Source of the DNA: DASQPR01 sp035713725
Lineage (GTDB): Bacteria; Actinomycetota; Actinomycetes; Mycobacteriales; Micromonosporaceae
Assembly: GCA_035713725.1 (NCBI GenBank)
Contig: DASTMZ010000076.1
Coordinates: forward strand, 1 to 56,964
DNA: 56,964 bases
Direction: 5' to 3'
Below the pieces are notes generated by a model. The model worked only from the letters and a program-made list of their open reading frames with translations. It ran no database searches and was not told where the DNA came from. A program made the translations under genes and the position numbers. This document shows, in pieces, positions 20,382 through 28,363 of this stretch; the first letter of the stretch is position 1, and the number at the start of each line of letters is the position of its first letter.

Positions 20382-23081
20382 ATGAGATTGGCAGTACGTG
20401 GCGTGGTAGCCGCGCTCGTGGCCGTACCCATGATGGCGGTGGTCGTCGGATCGACGCCGACCGTGGCGTTCGCGGCGAACAACGGGGTCGGCGGGACGCC
20501 GGCGATGGGTTGGAGCACCTGGAGTTTCATCCGGCACAACCCAAGTGCGGCCAATGTGGAGGCGACCGCGGACGCGATGGTGGCCAGCGGTCTCAGCGCG
20601 GTCGGCTATCAGTACGTCAACGTCGACGACTTCTACTACCTGTGCCCGGGCAGCCAAGGGCCGGACGTCGACCTGTACGGTCGCTGGGTCACCGACACGG
20701 CCAAGTTCCCGGCCGGCCCGAACGGCGAGAACGGCATCCAGGTCGTCGCTGACTATGTCCACAGCAAGGGGCTGAAGTTCGGCATCTACGTCACGCCGGG
20801 CATCTCGAAGCAGGCGGTCGCGCAGAACACGCCGATCGAGGGCACGCCCTACCACGCCGACGACATCGCCACCACGGCGACCGAGAACAACTACAACTGC
20901 AAGGGCATGGTCGGCATCGACTACTCGAAACCGGGTGCGCAAGCGTTTATCGACTCGTGGGCCGACGAGTTCGCGTCCTGGGGCGTCGACTATTTGAAGA
21001 TCGACGGCGTGGGTACCGGTGACATCCCGGACATCCAGGCGTGGTCGCAGGCACTGGTGGCGACCGGGCGACCGATCCACCTCGAGCTGTCGAACAACCT
21101 GAACATCTCCGCCGCCACGACCTGGCAGCAGCTGTCCAACGGCTGGCGCACCGGCGGTGACATCGAGTGCTACTGCGGGCCGAATGGCTCGAGCTATCCG
21201 CTGACCGACTGGTCTCACGTATCGAGCCGGTTCAACCAGGTGGCGAGCTGGCAACCGTACGGCGGACCCGGCGCGTTCAACGACTACGACTCGATCGAGG
21301 TCGGCAACGGCACGAACGACGGCCTCACGCTCGACGAACGCAAGACACAGCTCAGCCTCTGGTCGCTCGCGTCCTCGCCGTTCATCCTCGGCACCGACCT
21401 GACCGACCTCGACCCGACCGACCTCGCCCTGCTGCGCAACACCGACGTCATCGCGGTCGACCAGGATGGCATCGACGCGAAGCGAGTGTCGAACGCGAAC
21501 GGTGCGCAGGTCTTTACGAAGACCGATCCGGACGGTTCGGTGGTCGTCGGCCTGTTCAACACGACCGGAGCGCCACAGACCATCGCCACGTCCGCGTCGT
21601 CGCTCGGATTGCCGGCCGGCACCGACTACGCGGTCAACGACTTGTGGGCGCACCAGACGACGGAGACTACCGGCGTCATCGCCCCGGTCGTGCCGTCGCA
21701 CGGTGTGGCGCTCTACCGTGTCATGCCGCTGACGAACCCAACCTCGGCACCGCCGAACGTGACGTACCAACTGTCGGGGCCTGCGACGCTGACCGGTGGG
21801 CAACCGGCGACCTACACCGTCGCGTTCACGAACCACGGTGACCTGCCGGCCAAGCAGCTCACCATGGGGCTGGCCGCGCCGGCCGGCTGGACGGTCACGC
21901 CGACGTCGCCGGTGTCGTCGCCCGCGGTGGAGACCGAACAGACCGTTACGGCGACGTTCTCGGTCACCGCGCCGACGCCGCAGTCGCTGTTCGAGCCGGG
22001 TACGGTGACGGCGTCGGCCCAGTATTCGTGGCCGAAGGGTACGGGGTTGTCGGCGAGCGCCAGCCAAGCCGTTACGGCCAGTCCGCCGGTGCAGGCGCCC
22101 TATCAGACATATTCGTCCGCGACCGACGCGCCGGCGCTTTTCGCGCAGTCCGGTGACCAGTTCGGCATCTCCGGCGCCGGCGCCGACCTGTTCTCTGGTA
22201 CCGATGCCTACAGCACCGTCTACCTTGCCGGGTCGGTCGGCACATCGTCGACGGTGGACACCGTGGTCACGTCGCAACAGAACCTCACCGGTTTCGGCAA
22301 GGCCGGCATCATCGTGCGTAACACGATGACCGGGTCGGGAACCACGCCGGAGGGTGTGATCCTCTTCGCGTCGCCGTCCGGCGGGATCCAGCTCGAGTGG
22401 GACAACAACGGTGGCACGCACATCAACTCCGTCACGCCACCGAACGGCACGACGCCGGATTCGCTTCCGGTGCATCTGAAACTCGAGCGAACCGGTGCGA
22501 CGTCGTATATCGGCTACTACTCGTTCGACGGCCAGGGCTGGTACCCGGTCGGCACGGCCACCGTCCCCGGTCAGGCAGACACGCAGGACGCCGGCATCTT
22601 CGTCACGTCGCATTCATCGGGTACGCCGGCGACCGCGGTGTTCGGCGGCTTGACGGTGACCGCCGGCGCGACGCCGCCACCGCTCGGCCCGACGCCGTAC
22701 GAGGCCGAAGCGCCGGGCAACGTCATCGCGGGAGGTGCGCGAGTGGCAAGCTGCACCGGCTGTTCCGGCGGGTCGAAGGTCGGTTTCGTCGGTGAGGGCG
22801 GCACGCTGACGTTTACCGGCGTGACGGTGCCGGCCGACGGCGACTACGCGGTCACGATCGCGTACCTCGACGGATCGACGACCGGCCGGCAAGCCACCGT
22901 CAGTGCAAATGGCGGTGCCGCGCAGACGATCTCGTTCACGCCGACCGGAAGCTTCAACGTCGTCGGTACCACGACAGTCACGCTGGCGCTCACCGCGGGA
23001 GTCAACACGATCGAGTTCGGAAACCCGACCGCGTTTGCGCCCGACTTCGATCGCATCTTCGTGGCCGCCGAACCTTCATAG
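20382..23081 (+). CDS. secreted GH27 alpha-galactosidase with NEW3 and CBM35-like modules
   Basis: An 899-residue exported glycoside hydrolase predicted to remove terminal alpha-galactose. Order: signal peptide 1-32 (ends TVAFA); GH27 barrel about 35-400 with GWSTWS, YVNVDDFYY and KGLKFGIY; nucleophile D208 in YLKID; acid/base D260 in WRTGGDIE; then a beta domain. It continues with a NEW3 alpha-galactosidase-associated domain (about 450-570), a LamG/DUF1349-like beta-sandwich (about 575-760) and a CBM35/CBM6-like domain beginning YEAEAPGNV (about 770-895). ATG 20382 has GGAG six bases upstream. It is divergent from the DeoR repressor; its product could feed the ABC importer and GalK/GalT. Confidence 0.93.
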   Translation: MRLAVRGVVAALVAVPMMAVVVGSTPTVAFAANNGVGGTPAMGWSTWSFIRHNPSAANVEATADAMVASGLSAVGYQYVNVDDFYYLCPGSQGPDVDLYGRWVTDTAKFPAGPNGENGIQVVADYVHSKGLKFGIYVTPGISKQAVAQNTPIEGTPYHADDIATTATENNYNCKGMVGIDYSKPGAQAFIDSWADEFASWGVDYLKIDGVGTGDIPDIQAWSQALVATGRPIHLELSNNLNISAATTWQQLSNGWRTGGDIECYCGPNGSSYPLTDWSHVSSRFNQVASWQPYGGPGAFNDYDSIEVGNGTNDGLTLDERKTQLSLWSLASSPFILGTDLTDLDPTDLALLRNTDVIAVDQDGIDAKRVSNANGAQVFTKTDPDGSVVVGLFNTTGAPQTIATSASSLGLPAGTDYAVNDLWAHQTTETTGVIAPVVPSHGVALYRVMPLTNPTSAPPNVTYQLSGPATLTGGQPATYTVAFTNHGDLPAKQLTMGLAAPAGWTVTPTSPVSSPAVETEQTVTATFSVTAPTPQSLFEPGTVTASAQYSWPKGTGLSASASQAVTASPPVQAPYQTYSSATDAPALFAQSGDQFGISGAGADLFSGTDAYSTVYLAGSVGTSSTVDTVVTSQQNLTGFGKAGIIVRNTMTGSGTTPEGVILFASPSGGIQLEWDNNGGTHINSVTPPNGTTPDSLPVHLKLERTGATSYIGYYSFDGQGWYPVGTATVPGQADTQDAGIFVTSHSSGTPATAVFGGLTVTAGATPPPLGPTPYEAEAPGNVIAGGARVASCTGCSGGSKVGFVGEGGTLTFTGVTVPADGDYAVTIAYLDGSTTGRQATVSANGGAAQTISFTPTGSFNVVGTTTVTLALTAGVNTIEFGNPTAFAPDFDRIFVAAEPS

Positions 23082-23091
23082 CCGGGGAATC

Positions 23092-23122
23092 GCGGGCGGC
23101 GCCGGACGGTGGCGCCGCCCGC
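23092..23122 (+). terminator. perfect 12-bp hairpin after the alpha-galactosidase gene
   Basis: GCGGGCGGCGCC (23092-23103), a 7-base loop and GGCGCCGCCCGC (23111-23122) form a perfect stem 10 bp after the stop. There is no T-run, as is usual in such GC-rich DNA. Confidence 0.8.
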
Positions 23123-23373
23123 TCCCGTGCTCCGCTCCCGCTCCCGCGCCGTCCCTGACCTGCGGTAATAACCACTCGTACCACAGCAGCGCCCAATAAG
23201 GACGATCACCGGTGGACCGTTCGGTGCACAGAGTGTCAGAAATTGACAGAGATAGTTCCGCTGAAGGGTTGTTTTGCCTCCTCGCGCAATCAAGGATGTG
23301 CATACCTCTCCGTATGACGCAGTCGAGGTCATATTCGAGGTTTCATGTCACGAAGCCCCCACAAGGAGGAGAC

Positions 23374-25371
23374 ATGCGGGCACGTCCCCAGGTGCTCACC
23401 ATGCTCGCCGCGGCCGCGACGTTCGTCGCCGTGGCACTGTCGATGTCGGCACCTGCGCAGGCCATGACGGTCACCGCCGTCGGCTCGGCGGTCACCGCGC
23501 AGTCCACGACGCCACACCTGCCGTCCACGTCGCACATGACCACACGGCACTCGTGTGCGACGCCGAACACGGCCCATACCATGCAGTGCTTTGCCATCCA
23601 GCGGACCGACGTGAGCGGCGTCGCGGCGAACGCGATCAGCCCGAACGCGACCCCGTCCGGCTACGGACCCGCGAACTTGGCAAGCGCCTACAAACTGTCG
23701 ACGGCGGGCGGCTCGGGTGAGACGGTCGCGATCGTCGACGCGTTCAACGATCCGACCGCCGCGTCCGACCTCGCGACCTACCGCAGCCAGTTCGGCCTTC
23801 CGGCGTGTACGGTCGCCAGCGGCTGCCTGCAGATCGTCAACCAGAACGGCGCGACGAGCCCGTTGCCGGCCAACAACTCCGGGTGGGCCGGCGAGGAGTC
23901 GCTCGACCTCGACATGGTGTCCGCGATCTGCCCGAACTGCCACATCATCCTCGTCGAGGCGAGTTCCGCATCGGACGCGAACCTTTACGCGGCCGAGGAT
24001 CGCGCGGTGACGATGGGTGCGAAGTTCGTGTCCAACAGCTGGGGCGGCCCGGAATACTCCGGCCAGACCACCGACGACTCGCACTTCAACCACCCGGGCG
24101 TGGCCATCACGGTGAGCTCGGGTGACAGTGGCACCGGCGCGCAGTTCCCGGCGACCTCGCGGTTCGTCACCGCGGTCGGTGGTACGCACCTTGTGACGGC
24201 CACGAACTCCCGCGGCTGGACCGAAACGGCATGGACTGACGCCGGCTCCGGCTGCTCCGCGTTCGATGCCAAGCCGACGTGGCAGACCGTGACGACGAAC
24301 TGCACGCGGCGCGCCGAGGCGGACGTGTCGGCGGTCGCCGACCCGGCCACCGGTGTCGCGGTGTTCCAGACGTTCGGCGCGAGCGGCTGGGTCGTTTACG
24401 GCGGCACGAGCGTCGCGGCCCCGGTGATCGCCGGCGTGTACGCGCTGGCCGGCAACCCGACGGCCGGGACGTACCCGGCGTCGTACCCGTACGCGCACCC
24501 GGGCAACCTGTTCGACGTCACGAGCGGATCGAACGGCACGTGTGGCGCACCGATCTGCACGGCAGGCACCGGCTGGGATGGTCCGACCGGACTCGGTACG
24601 CCGAACGGCACCGCCGCCTTCAGCAACGGAGGCGGACCCGGACCGCTGGCCATCAACAACCCGGGCAACCAGACCAGCACGGTCGGCACAGCGGTGAGCC
24701 TGACGTTAAGCGCGAGCGGTGGCACCCCGCCGTATACGTTCACGTCGACCGCATTGCCGGCTGGCCTGTCGCTCAGCTCGTCCGGCGTCATCAGCGGCAC
24801 GCCGACGACGGCCGGCACGACGTCGGTGACGGCAACCGTGCATGACTCGGCGAGCGGCACGGCGAGCACGACGTTCACGTGGACGGTCAACGCCGCCGGC
24901 TCGTGCACGCCGGCTCAGCTGCTCGGCAACCCGGGCTTCGAAACGGGATCGGCGGCGCCATGGACCAGCACGGCCGGCGTCGTTAACCCGAACGGTGCCG
25001 GGCAGACGTCGCACAGCGGCACCTGGTACGCGTGGCTTGACGGGTACGGCACGACCCACACGGACACGCTGTCGCAGACCGTGACGATCCCCGCCGGATG
25101 CCACGCGGTGTTGCAGTTCTGGCTGCACATCGACACGGCGGAGACGACCACCACCACCCAGTTCGACAAGTTGACGGTGACGAGCACGACTGGCGGCGTG
25201 ACCACCACGCTCGCTACGTATTCGAACCTCAACCACGCGACCGGGTACTCCCTCAAGACGCTGAACCTGCCGGCGACCACCGGCTCGACGGTGATCAAGT
25301 TCAGCGGCACCGAGGACGTGTCCTTGCAGACGTCGTTCGTCATCGACGACACGGCGCTCATGGTGAGCTGA
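23374..25371 (+). CDS. secreted S53 (sedolisin-like) serine peptidase with Ig-like and C-terminal beta domains
   Basis: A 665-residue exported serine-carboxyl peptidase. Signal peptide is about 1-30 (ends APAQA). The S53 catalytic domain spans about 90-420, with the Glu-x3-Asp pair E174/D178 in GEESLDLD, the serine S346 in GGTSVAAP, an oxyanion-type SSGDSG, and the C-terminal GWDGPTGLG of the calcium site. Then comes a putative Ig/cadherin-like domain (about 425-510, PPYTFTSTALPAGLSLSSSG) and a jelly-roll-like C-terminal domain (NPGFETGSAAPW). The usual roughly 180-residue S53 propeptide is missing or reduced to about 55 residues. ATG 23374 has AGGAGGA upstream. Likely active in acidic surroundings, as known for the family. 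Confidence 0.88.
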   Translation: MRARPQVLTMLAAAATFVAVALSMSAPAQAMTVTAVGSAVTAQSTTPHLPSTSHMTTRHSCATPNTAHTMQCFAIQRTDVSGVAANAISPNATPSGYGPANLASAYKLSTAGGSGETVAIVDAFNDPTAASDLATYRSQFGLPACTVASGCLQIVNQNGATSPLPANNSGWAGEESLDLDMVSAICPNCHIILVEASSASDANLYAAEDRAVTMGAKFVSNSWGGPEYSGQTTDDSHFNHPGVAITVSSGDSGTGAQFPATSRFVTAVGGTHLVTATNSRGWTETAWTDAGSGCSAFDAKPTWQTVTTNCTRRAEADVSAVADPATGVAVFQTFGASGWVVYGGTSVAAPVIAGVYALAGNPTAGTYPASYPYAHPGNLFDVTSGSNGTCGAPICTAGTGWDGPTGLGTPNGTAAFSNGGGPGPLAINNPGNQTSTVGTAVSLTLSASGGTPPYTFTSTALPAGLSLSSSGVISGTPTTAGTTSVTATVHDSASGTASTTFTWTVNAAGSCTPAQLLGNPGFETGSAAPWTSTAGVVNPNGAGQTSHSGTWYAWLDGYGTTHTDTLSQTVTIPAGCHAVLQFWLHIDTAETTTTTQFDKLTVTSTTGGVTTTLATYSNLNHATGYSLKTLNLPATTGSTVIKFSGTEDVSLQTSFVIDDTALMVS

Positions 25372-25391
25372 CCCACGTCCCTAGCTATAAG

Positions 25392-25423
25392 CGAGCGGCC
25401 CGCACTTAGGTGCGGGCCGCTCG
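25392..25423 (+). terminator. 14-bp perfect hairpin terminator after the S53 peptidase gene
   Basis: CGAGCGGCCCGCAC and GTGCGGGCCGCTCG pair perfectly around a TTAG tetraloop, 20 bp after the stop. This is the strongest simple terminator hairpin of the window. Confidence 0.9.
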
Positions 25424-25440
25424 GCCGTTCCAGGCCCCCT

Positions 25441-25476
25441 CGGAACCGCCAGCCGGAACCGCCGGTCGGAACCGCC
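25441..25476. repeat. 13-bp tandem repeat, three copies
   Basis: CGGAACCGCC starts at 25441, 25454 and 25467, an exact 13-bp period with variable last three bases. It lies about 70 bp beyond the stop of the S53 peptidase gene, just after its terminator. Confidence 0.85.
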
Positions 25477-25613
25477 CTCGCGTTCACGTCGCGGCGGCCG
25501 GCGTACGGCCTCGAAATCGGGCGTTCCGCACCGTCAGCCTGCCCCAGCGCCCAGGATGAAAGGCGTAGGGCTGGTGCATCGCCGCCGACTCGGCCGCTCG
25601 TAAGGGGACCACG

Positions 25614-25880
25614 ATGGGGATGCAGAAGATCATGTACAAGCCGGTCAGCATCGCCGCCGGTGTGATGGGCAGCATGCTCGCCGGTGCCGCCTTCAAGCAT
25701 CTCTGGCGGGCGATCGCGCACGAGGATCAGGCGCCCGGCACGTACGACGAGGACCGCGAGTGGGTCGAGGTGCTGCTCGCCGCCACACTGCACGGCGCGA
25801 TCTTCGCGCTTGTGAAGACCGCGGTGGACCGGGGTGGGTTGGCCGCGACACGCCGGCTGACCGGTGCCTGGCCGGCGTGA
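25614..25880 (+). CDS. DUF4235 family small membrane protein
   Basis: An 88-residue protein. KIMYKPVSIAAGVMGSMLAGAAFK forms one hydrophobic segment and WVEVLLAATLHGAIFALVKTAVDRGG a second, matching the actinobacterial DUF4235 family (the pattern is written here in two parts; residues about 5-28 and 50-75). The function of the family is unknown. AAGGGGACC precedes ATG 25614. It stands alone between the S53 peptidase and the next membrane protein, with no operon partner closer than 150 bp. Confidence 0.85.
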   Translation: MGMQKIMYKPVSIAAGVMGSMLAGAAFKHLWRAIAHEDQAPGTYDEDREWVEVLLAATLHGAIFALVKTAVDRGGLAATRRLTGAWPA

Positions 25881-26031
25881 CGTGAAGCGATCGGATCACG
25901 ACGTCACCACCCGACCGCCGGCACGGTAAGCCGGCCGACGTCGCTCCTTCGCAGCCGGGCTGACCAGCATAAATGCCATCCTGAGAGAAAGCTCCGGGCG
26001 GGTCGGGCTGGCATCTCGCGGAGGCGGGCGA

Positions 26032-26790
26032 TTGGGCGGCGACTGGTTCCACCGGACGATCGTCGAGAGCGGGCGGCTCCCGCTGTTCTGCACGTTCGTT
26101 GGCATGGTGCTCGCGTTCGGGTTCATCCGGCTCTCGGTGCGCATGATCCGCGCGCAGGTCAAGTGGTGGCCAGGGAACGTGGATGCCGGCGGCGTACACG
26201 TGCATCACGTGGTGTTCGGCGTGGTCTTCATGATCGTGGGGGGCGTCGGCGGGATCGCACTGCCGGATCGGGCGCTGTGGCCGCTGTGCGTAACGTCGGC
26301 GATCTTCGGCGTTGGCATCGGGCTCGTGCTGGATGAGTTCGCGCTGATCCTGCGCCTCAAGGACGTCTACTGGACGAGCCAGGGCCGGCAATCGGTGGAC
26401 GCGGTGTTCGTGGCGATCGCCCTGATCGGGCTGCTGCTGGTGGGCGCGCGGCCGCTGGAGATCGGGTCGAACCAGTCCTCCGGCGGCAGCGGCGTGGCGT
26501 CGACGATCATCGTCGCGGTGTTCTACGTGGCTCTCGCTGGCATCACGTTGCTCAAGGGCAAGGTGTGGACCGGCCTGATCGGGGTGTTCATTCCGCTCCT
26601 GCTCATCGTCGGCTCGATCCGGCTGGCGCGGCCGCACTCGCCGTGGGCGCGATGGCGCTATCACCCGCACAAGAAGCGTGGTCAGGCCCGGATGGAGCGG
26701 GCCGCCCGGCGCGAACGCCGCTATCGCGACCCGCTCATCCGCGCGAAGATCAAGGTGCAGAACGTGGTCGCCGGCCGGCCGAGCTCGTAG
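26032..26790 (+). CDS. integral membrane protein of unknown function
   Basis: A 252-residue protein with about six hydrophobic segments and a strongly basic C-terminal tail (KKRGQARMERAARRERR). A histidine-rich HVHH sits at the start of the second segment (GGVHVHHVVFG), and FVAIALIGLLLVGA and IGVFIPLLLIVGSI mark later segments. I do not recognise a named family. The start is TTG 26032, with GGAGG about eight bases upstream; no ATG or GTG fits better. A promoter-like CATAAAT lies near 25968. The stop codon is inside a 16-bp tandem repeat. Confidence 0.75.
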   Translation: MGGDWFHRTIVESGRLPLFCTFVGMVLAFGFIRLSVRMIRAQVKWWPGNVDAGGVHVHHVVFGVVFMIVGGVGGIALPDRALWPLCVTSAIFGVGIGLVLDEFALILRLKDVYWTSQGRQSVDAVFVAIALIGLLLVGARPLEIGSNQSSGGSGVASTIIVAVFYVALAGITLLKGKVWTGLIGVFIPLLLIVGSIRLARPHSPWARWRYHPHKKRGQARMERAARRERRYRDPLIRAKIKVQNVVAGRPSS

Positions 26791-26822
26791 CCGGCCGAGC
26801 TCGTCGCCGGCCGAGCCCGTAG
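26775..26822. repeat. 16-bp tandem repeat, three copies, containing the stop codon
   Basis: CCGGCCGAGCTCGTAG (26775-26790) is followed by copies at 26791-26806 and 26807-26822 with one and one changed bases. The TAG stop of the membrane-protein gene is the end of copy 1, and copy 3 again ends with TAG. Confidence 0.85.
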
Positions 26823-26879
26823 CGGCCTAGACGGTGGCCCGGCTCAGATCATGGTCGAACCGGTGACCGCGCGGTGCGC

Positions 26880-27338
26880 TCAGGTGAGGGTGATCTCGCC
26901 GTTCGCGATCGTGATCGACTCGCTGGGCAGCGGACGTTCGGCGGGCGGTCGCACCACCGATCCGTCCGCGATGGCGAACTGGCTGCCGTGACACGCGCAG
27001 TTGATCGTGCCGCCGGACACGTCGTGCAAGAGGCAGCCGGCGTGTGTACAACTGGCGCTGAAGCACTTGAACTGGCCCGCCGAGGGCTGGGTAACGACGA
27101 CGACCTGGTCGGCGTAGATCTTGCCGCCACCGACCGGGACGTCCGTGGTCGGCCCGAGCGCGACCGGGCCGGTGCGCTTCGGCGGTTGGGCGGCCGTGTT
27201 CCCGAGTTGTCCGCATGCGGCGAGCGCCGCGACGGCACCGGCGCCGAGTCCCGCCATTCCCGCTCCGCGAAGCACGATGCGCCGCGTCGTTCCGCGCGCG
27301 TCACCGATGCTGCCGTCCGTGACGTCCGTCCCACCCAT
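26880..27338 (-). CDS. Rieske [2Fe-2S] protein, Tat-exported lipoprotein
   Basis: A 152-residue protein with a twin-arginine motif (TTRRIVLRGAG) and a lipobox (ALAAC), so it is probably exported folded and lipid-anchored. The Rieske ligands are clear: CTHAGC and CACHGS. A Gly/Pro linker and a Rieske fold follow. ATG 27338 (MGGTDVTDG) has GGGGGA upstream; the longer frame is not family-like. It is a stand-alone gene with no cytochrome b, oxygenase or arsenite oxidase partner next to it. A role as an extracytoplasmic electron carrier is likely; the partner is unknown. Confidence 0.88.
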   Translation of the reverse strand: MGGTDVTDGSIGDARGTTRRIVLRGAGMAGLGAGAVAALAACGQLGNTAAQPPKRTGPVALGPTTDVPVGGGKIYADQVVVVTQPSAGQFKCFSASCTHAGCLLHDVSGGTINCACHGSQFAIADGSVVRPPAERPLPSESITIANGEITLT

Positions 27339-27516
27339 CGCGATATCCCCCGTTGCGCATGCACGTCCGTTGCGGCGCGGACCGCATACCGGTGGCGAGA
27401 TCCGCGGGCTGATCGCACCGGTGCCGATGGTTCGGTGGGCGGCCGGCCGCCGGCCATGCTGCCACGCGTGGCTGAGCGAAACCTGGAGGTCGTGGCGCGC
27501 GGCTGTGACGAAACGG

Positions 27517-27574
27517 TCGGCGACCGCTAGATCGGCGACCGCTAGATCGGCGCCGGCTCGATCGCGCCGGCTCG
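27517..27574. repeat. 15-bp tandem repeat plus a second short duplication
   Basis: TCGGCGACCGCTAGA occurs at 27517-27531 and 27532-27546, followed by six more matching bases. Right after it, CGCCGGCTCG occurs at 27551-27560 and 27565-27574. Both lie in the 3' flank of the marR gene (its stop is at 27610). Confidence 0.8.
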
Positions 27575-27609
27575 GTAGGACATCAACCGGTCGGTCAGCG
27601 CTGAAACGG

Positions 27610-28125
27610 CTAGGCGACGACGACCTCGTCGACAGGCGCCTCCTGGTGGCGGCGCAGCGCGGATGGCGTGTCGGTGGCCTCCCACAGCACTTGCAGGGCC
27701 TCCCGCAGCATCTGCATGCGTTCCTTACCAAGCAGGGCGGTCCATTCGGCTTCGACGCCGGCGACCACCGCCGCGCCGATCGGGATCACGGCGGAGCCCT
27801 TCGGCGCGATCTTGATCAGCCGCGCGCGCGCATCGGCCGGATCCGGAACCCGGACCACATATCCGGCGCGTACCAGCTGATCCACCAGGAAGCCGGCGGT
27901 CTGCTTCGTCACCCGAGCGGCCTGTGCGATCTCGGTCAGGCGTGACCCGTCAGGCCGAATGACCCGAAACACGCGCCCCTGTGCGGGTGTGACGTCGCCG
28001 TACCCGGCCTGGCTAAGCGCTCCGAAGATTCGTGACTCCATCGCCCGGTACGCAGAGAACAGCAGTGCCGAGACGCTTGCCTGGGATCCCGGCTGCGTGG
28101 TGGTGATGTCCGGCGTTTGCGTCAA
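27610..28125 (-). CDS. MarR family transcriptional regulator
   Basis: A 171-residue winged helix regulator. The HTH segment is LTEIAQAARVTKQTAGFLVD and the beta-wing is RVPDPADARARLIKIAP, both typical for MarR. Dimerisation helices flank them. It probably binds a small phenolic or amine-like ligand, but the ligand is not readable. The start is TTG 28125 (MTQTPDITTT), with GAGGAG eight bases upstream. It is divergent from a DinB-like gene. Two near-identical 19-bp pseudo-palindromes in the intergenic region, one about 70 bp upstream of each gene, are good candidates for its operators. Confidence 0.9.
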   Translation of the reverse strand: MTQTPDITTTQPGSQASVSALLFSAYRAMESRIFGALSQAGYGDVTPAQGRVFRVIRPDGSRLTEIAQAARVTKQTAGFLVDQLVRAGYVVRVPDPADARARLIKIAPKGSAVIPIGAAVVAGVEAEWTALLGKERMQMLREALQVLWEATDTPSALRRHQEAPVDEVVVA

Positions 28126-28193
28126 CGTGGACGCTCCTCACAGCTTTCTCACACCTTCCGCGGTAGCGGAATGCCCGTTTTGCTGAGTTATAT

Positions 28194-28212
28194 TAGTCAG
28201 ACCCTCGTACTA
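28194..28212. promoter_or_regulatory. candidate MarR operator, copy 1
   Basis: TAGTCAG-N4-TCGTACTA at 28194-28212, outer arms TAGT/ACTA inverted. It overlaps a TATATT hexamer region (28183-28200 is itself an imperfect dyad, CTGAGTTATATTAGTCAG) and sits 69 bp upstream of the marR start, where it would block that promoter. Confidence 0.6.
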
Positions 28213-28281
28213 GCCGTGAAAAGGGCTCGTGACCTGGGCTTTTGCCCGCCACGAACCATGATCGCTGATCGTGATAGCGGG

Positions 28282-28300
28282 TAGTCAGGGATTCGTACTA
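28282..28300. promoter_or_regulatory. candidate MarR operator, copy 2
   Basis: The same TAGTCAG-N4-TCGTACTA pattern occurs at 28282-28300 in the same orientation, 88 bp from copy 1; only the four spacer bases differ. It is 64 bp upstream of GTG 28364 of the divergent gene. Its position also argues against a start at ATG 28271. Confidence 0.6.
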
Positions 28301-28363
28301 TTTCTGCTCAGACTAGTCGCGGCGCTGCCCGAGGTCGAGCTTCGCGTACCCGGGGGGTGCAAC

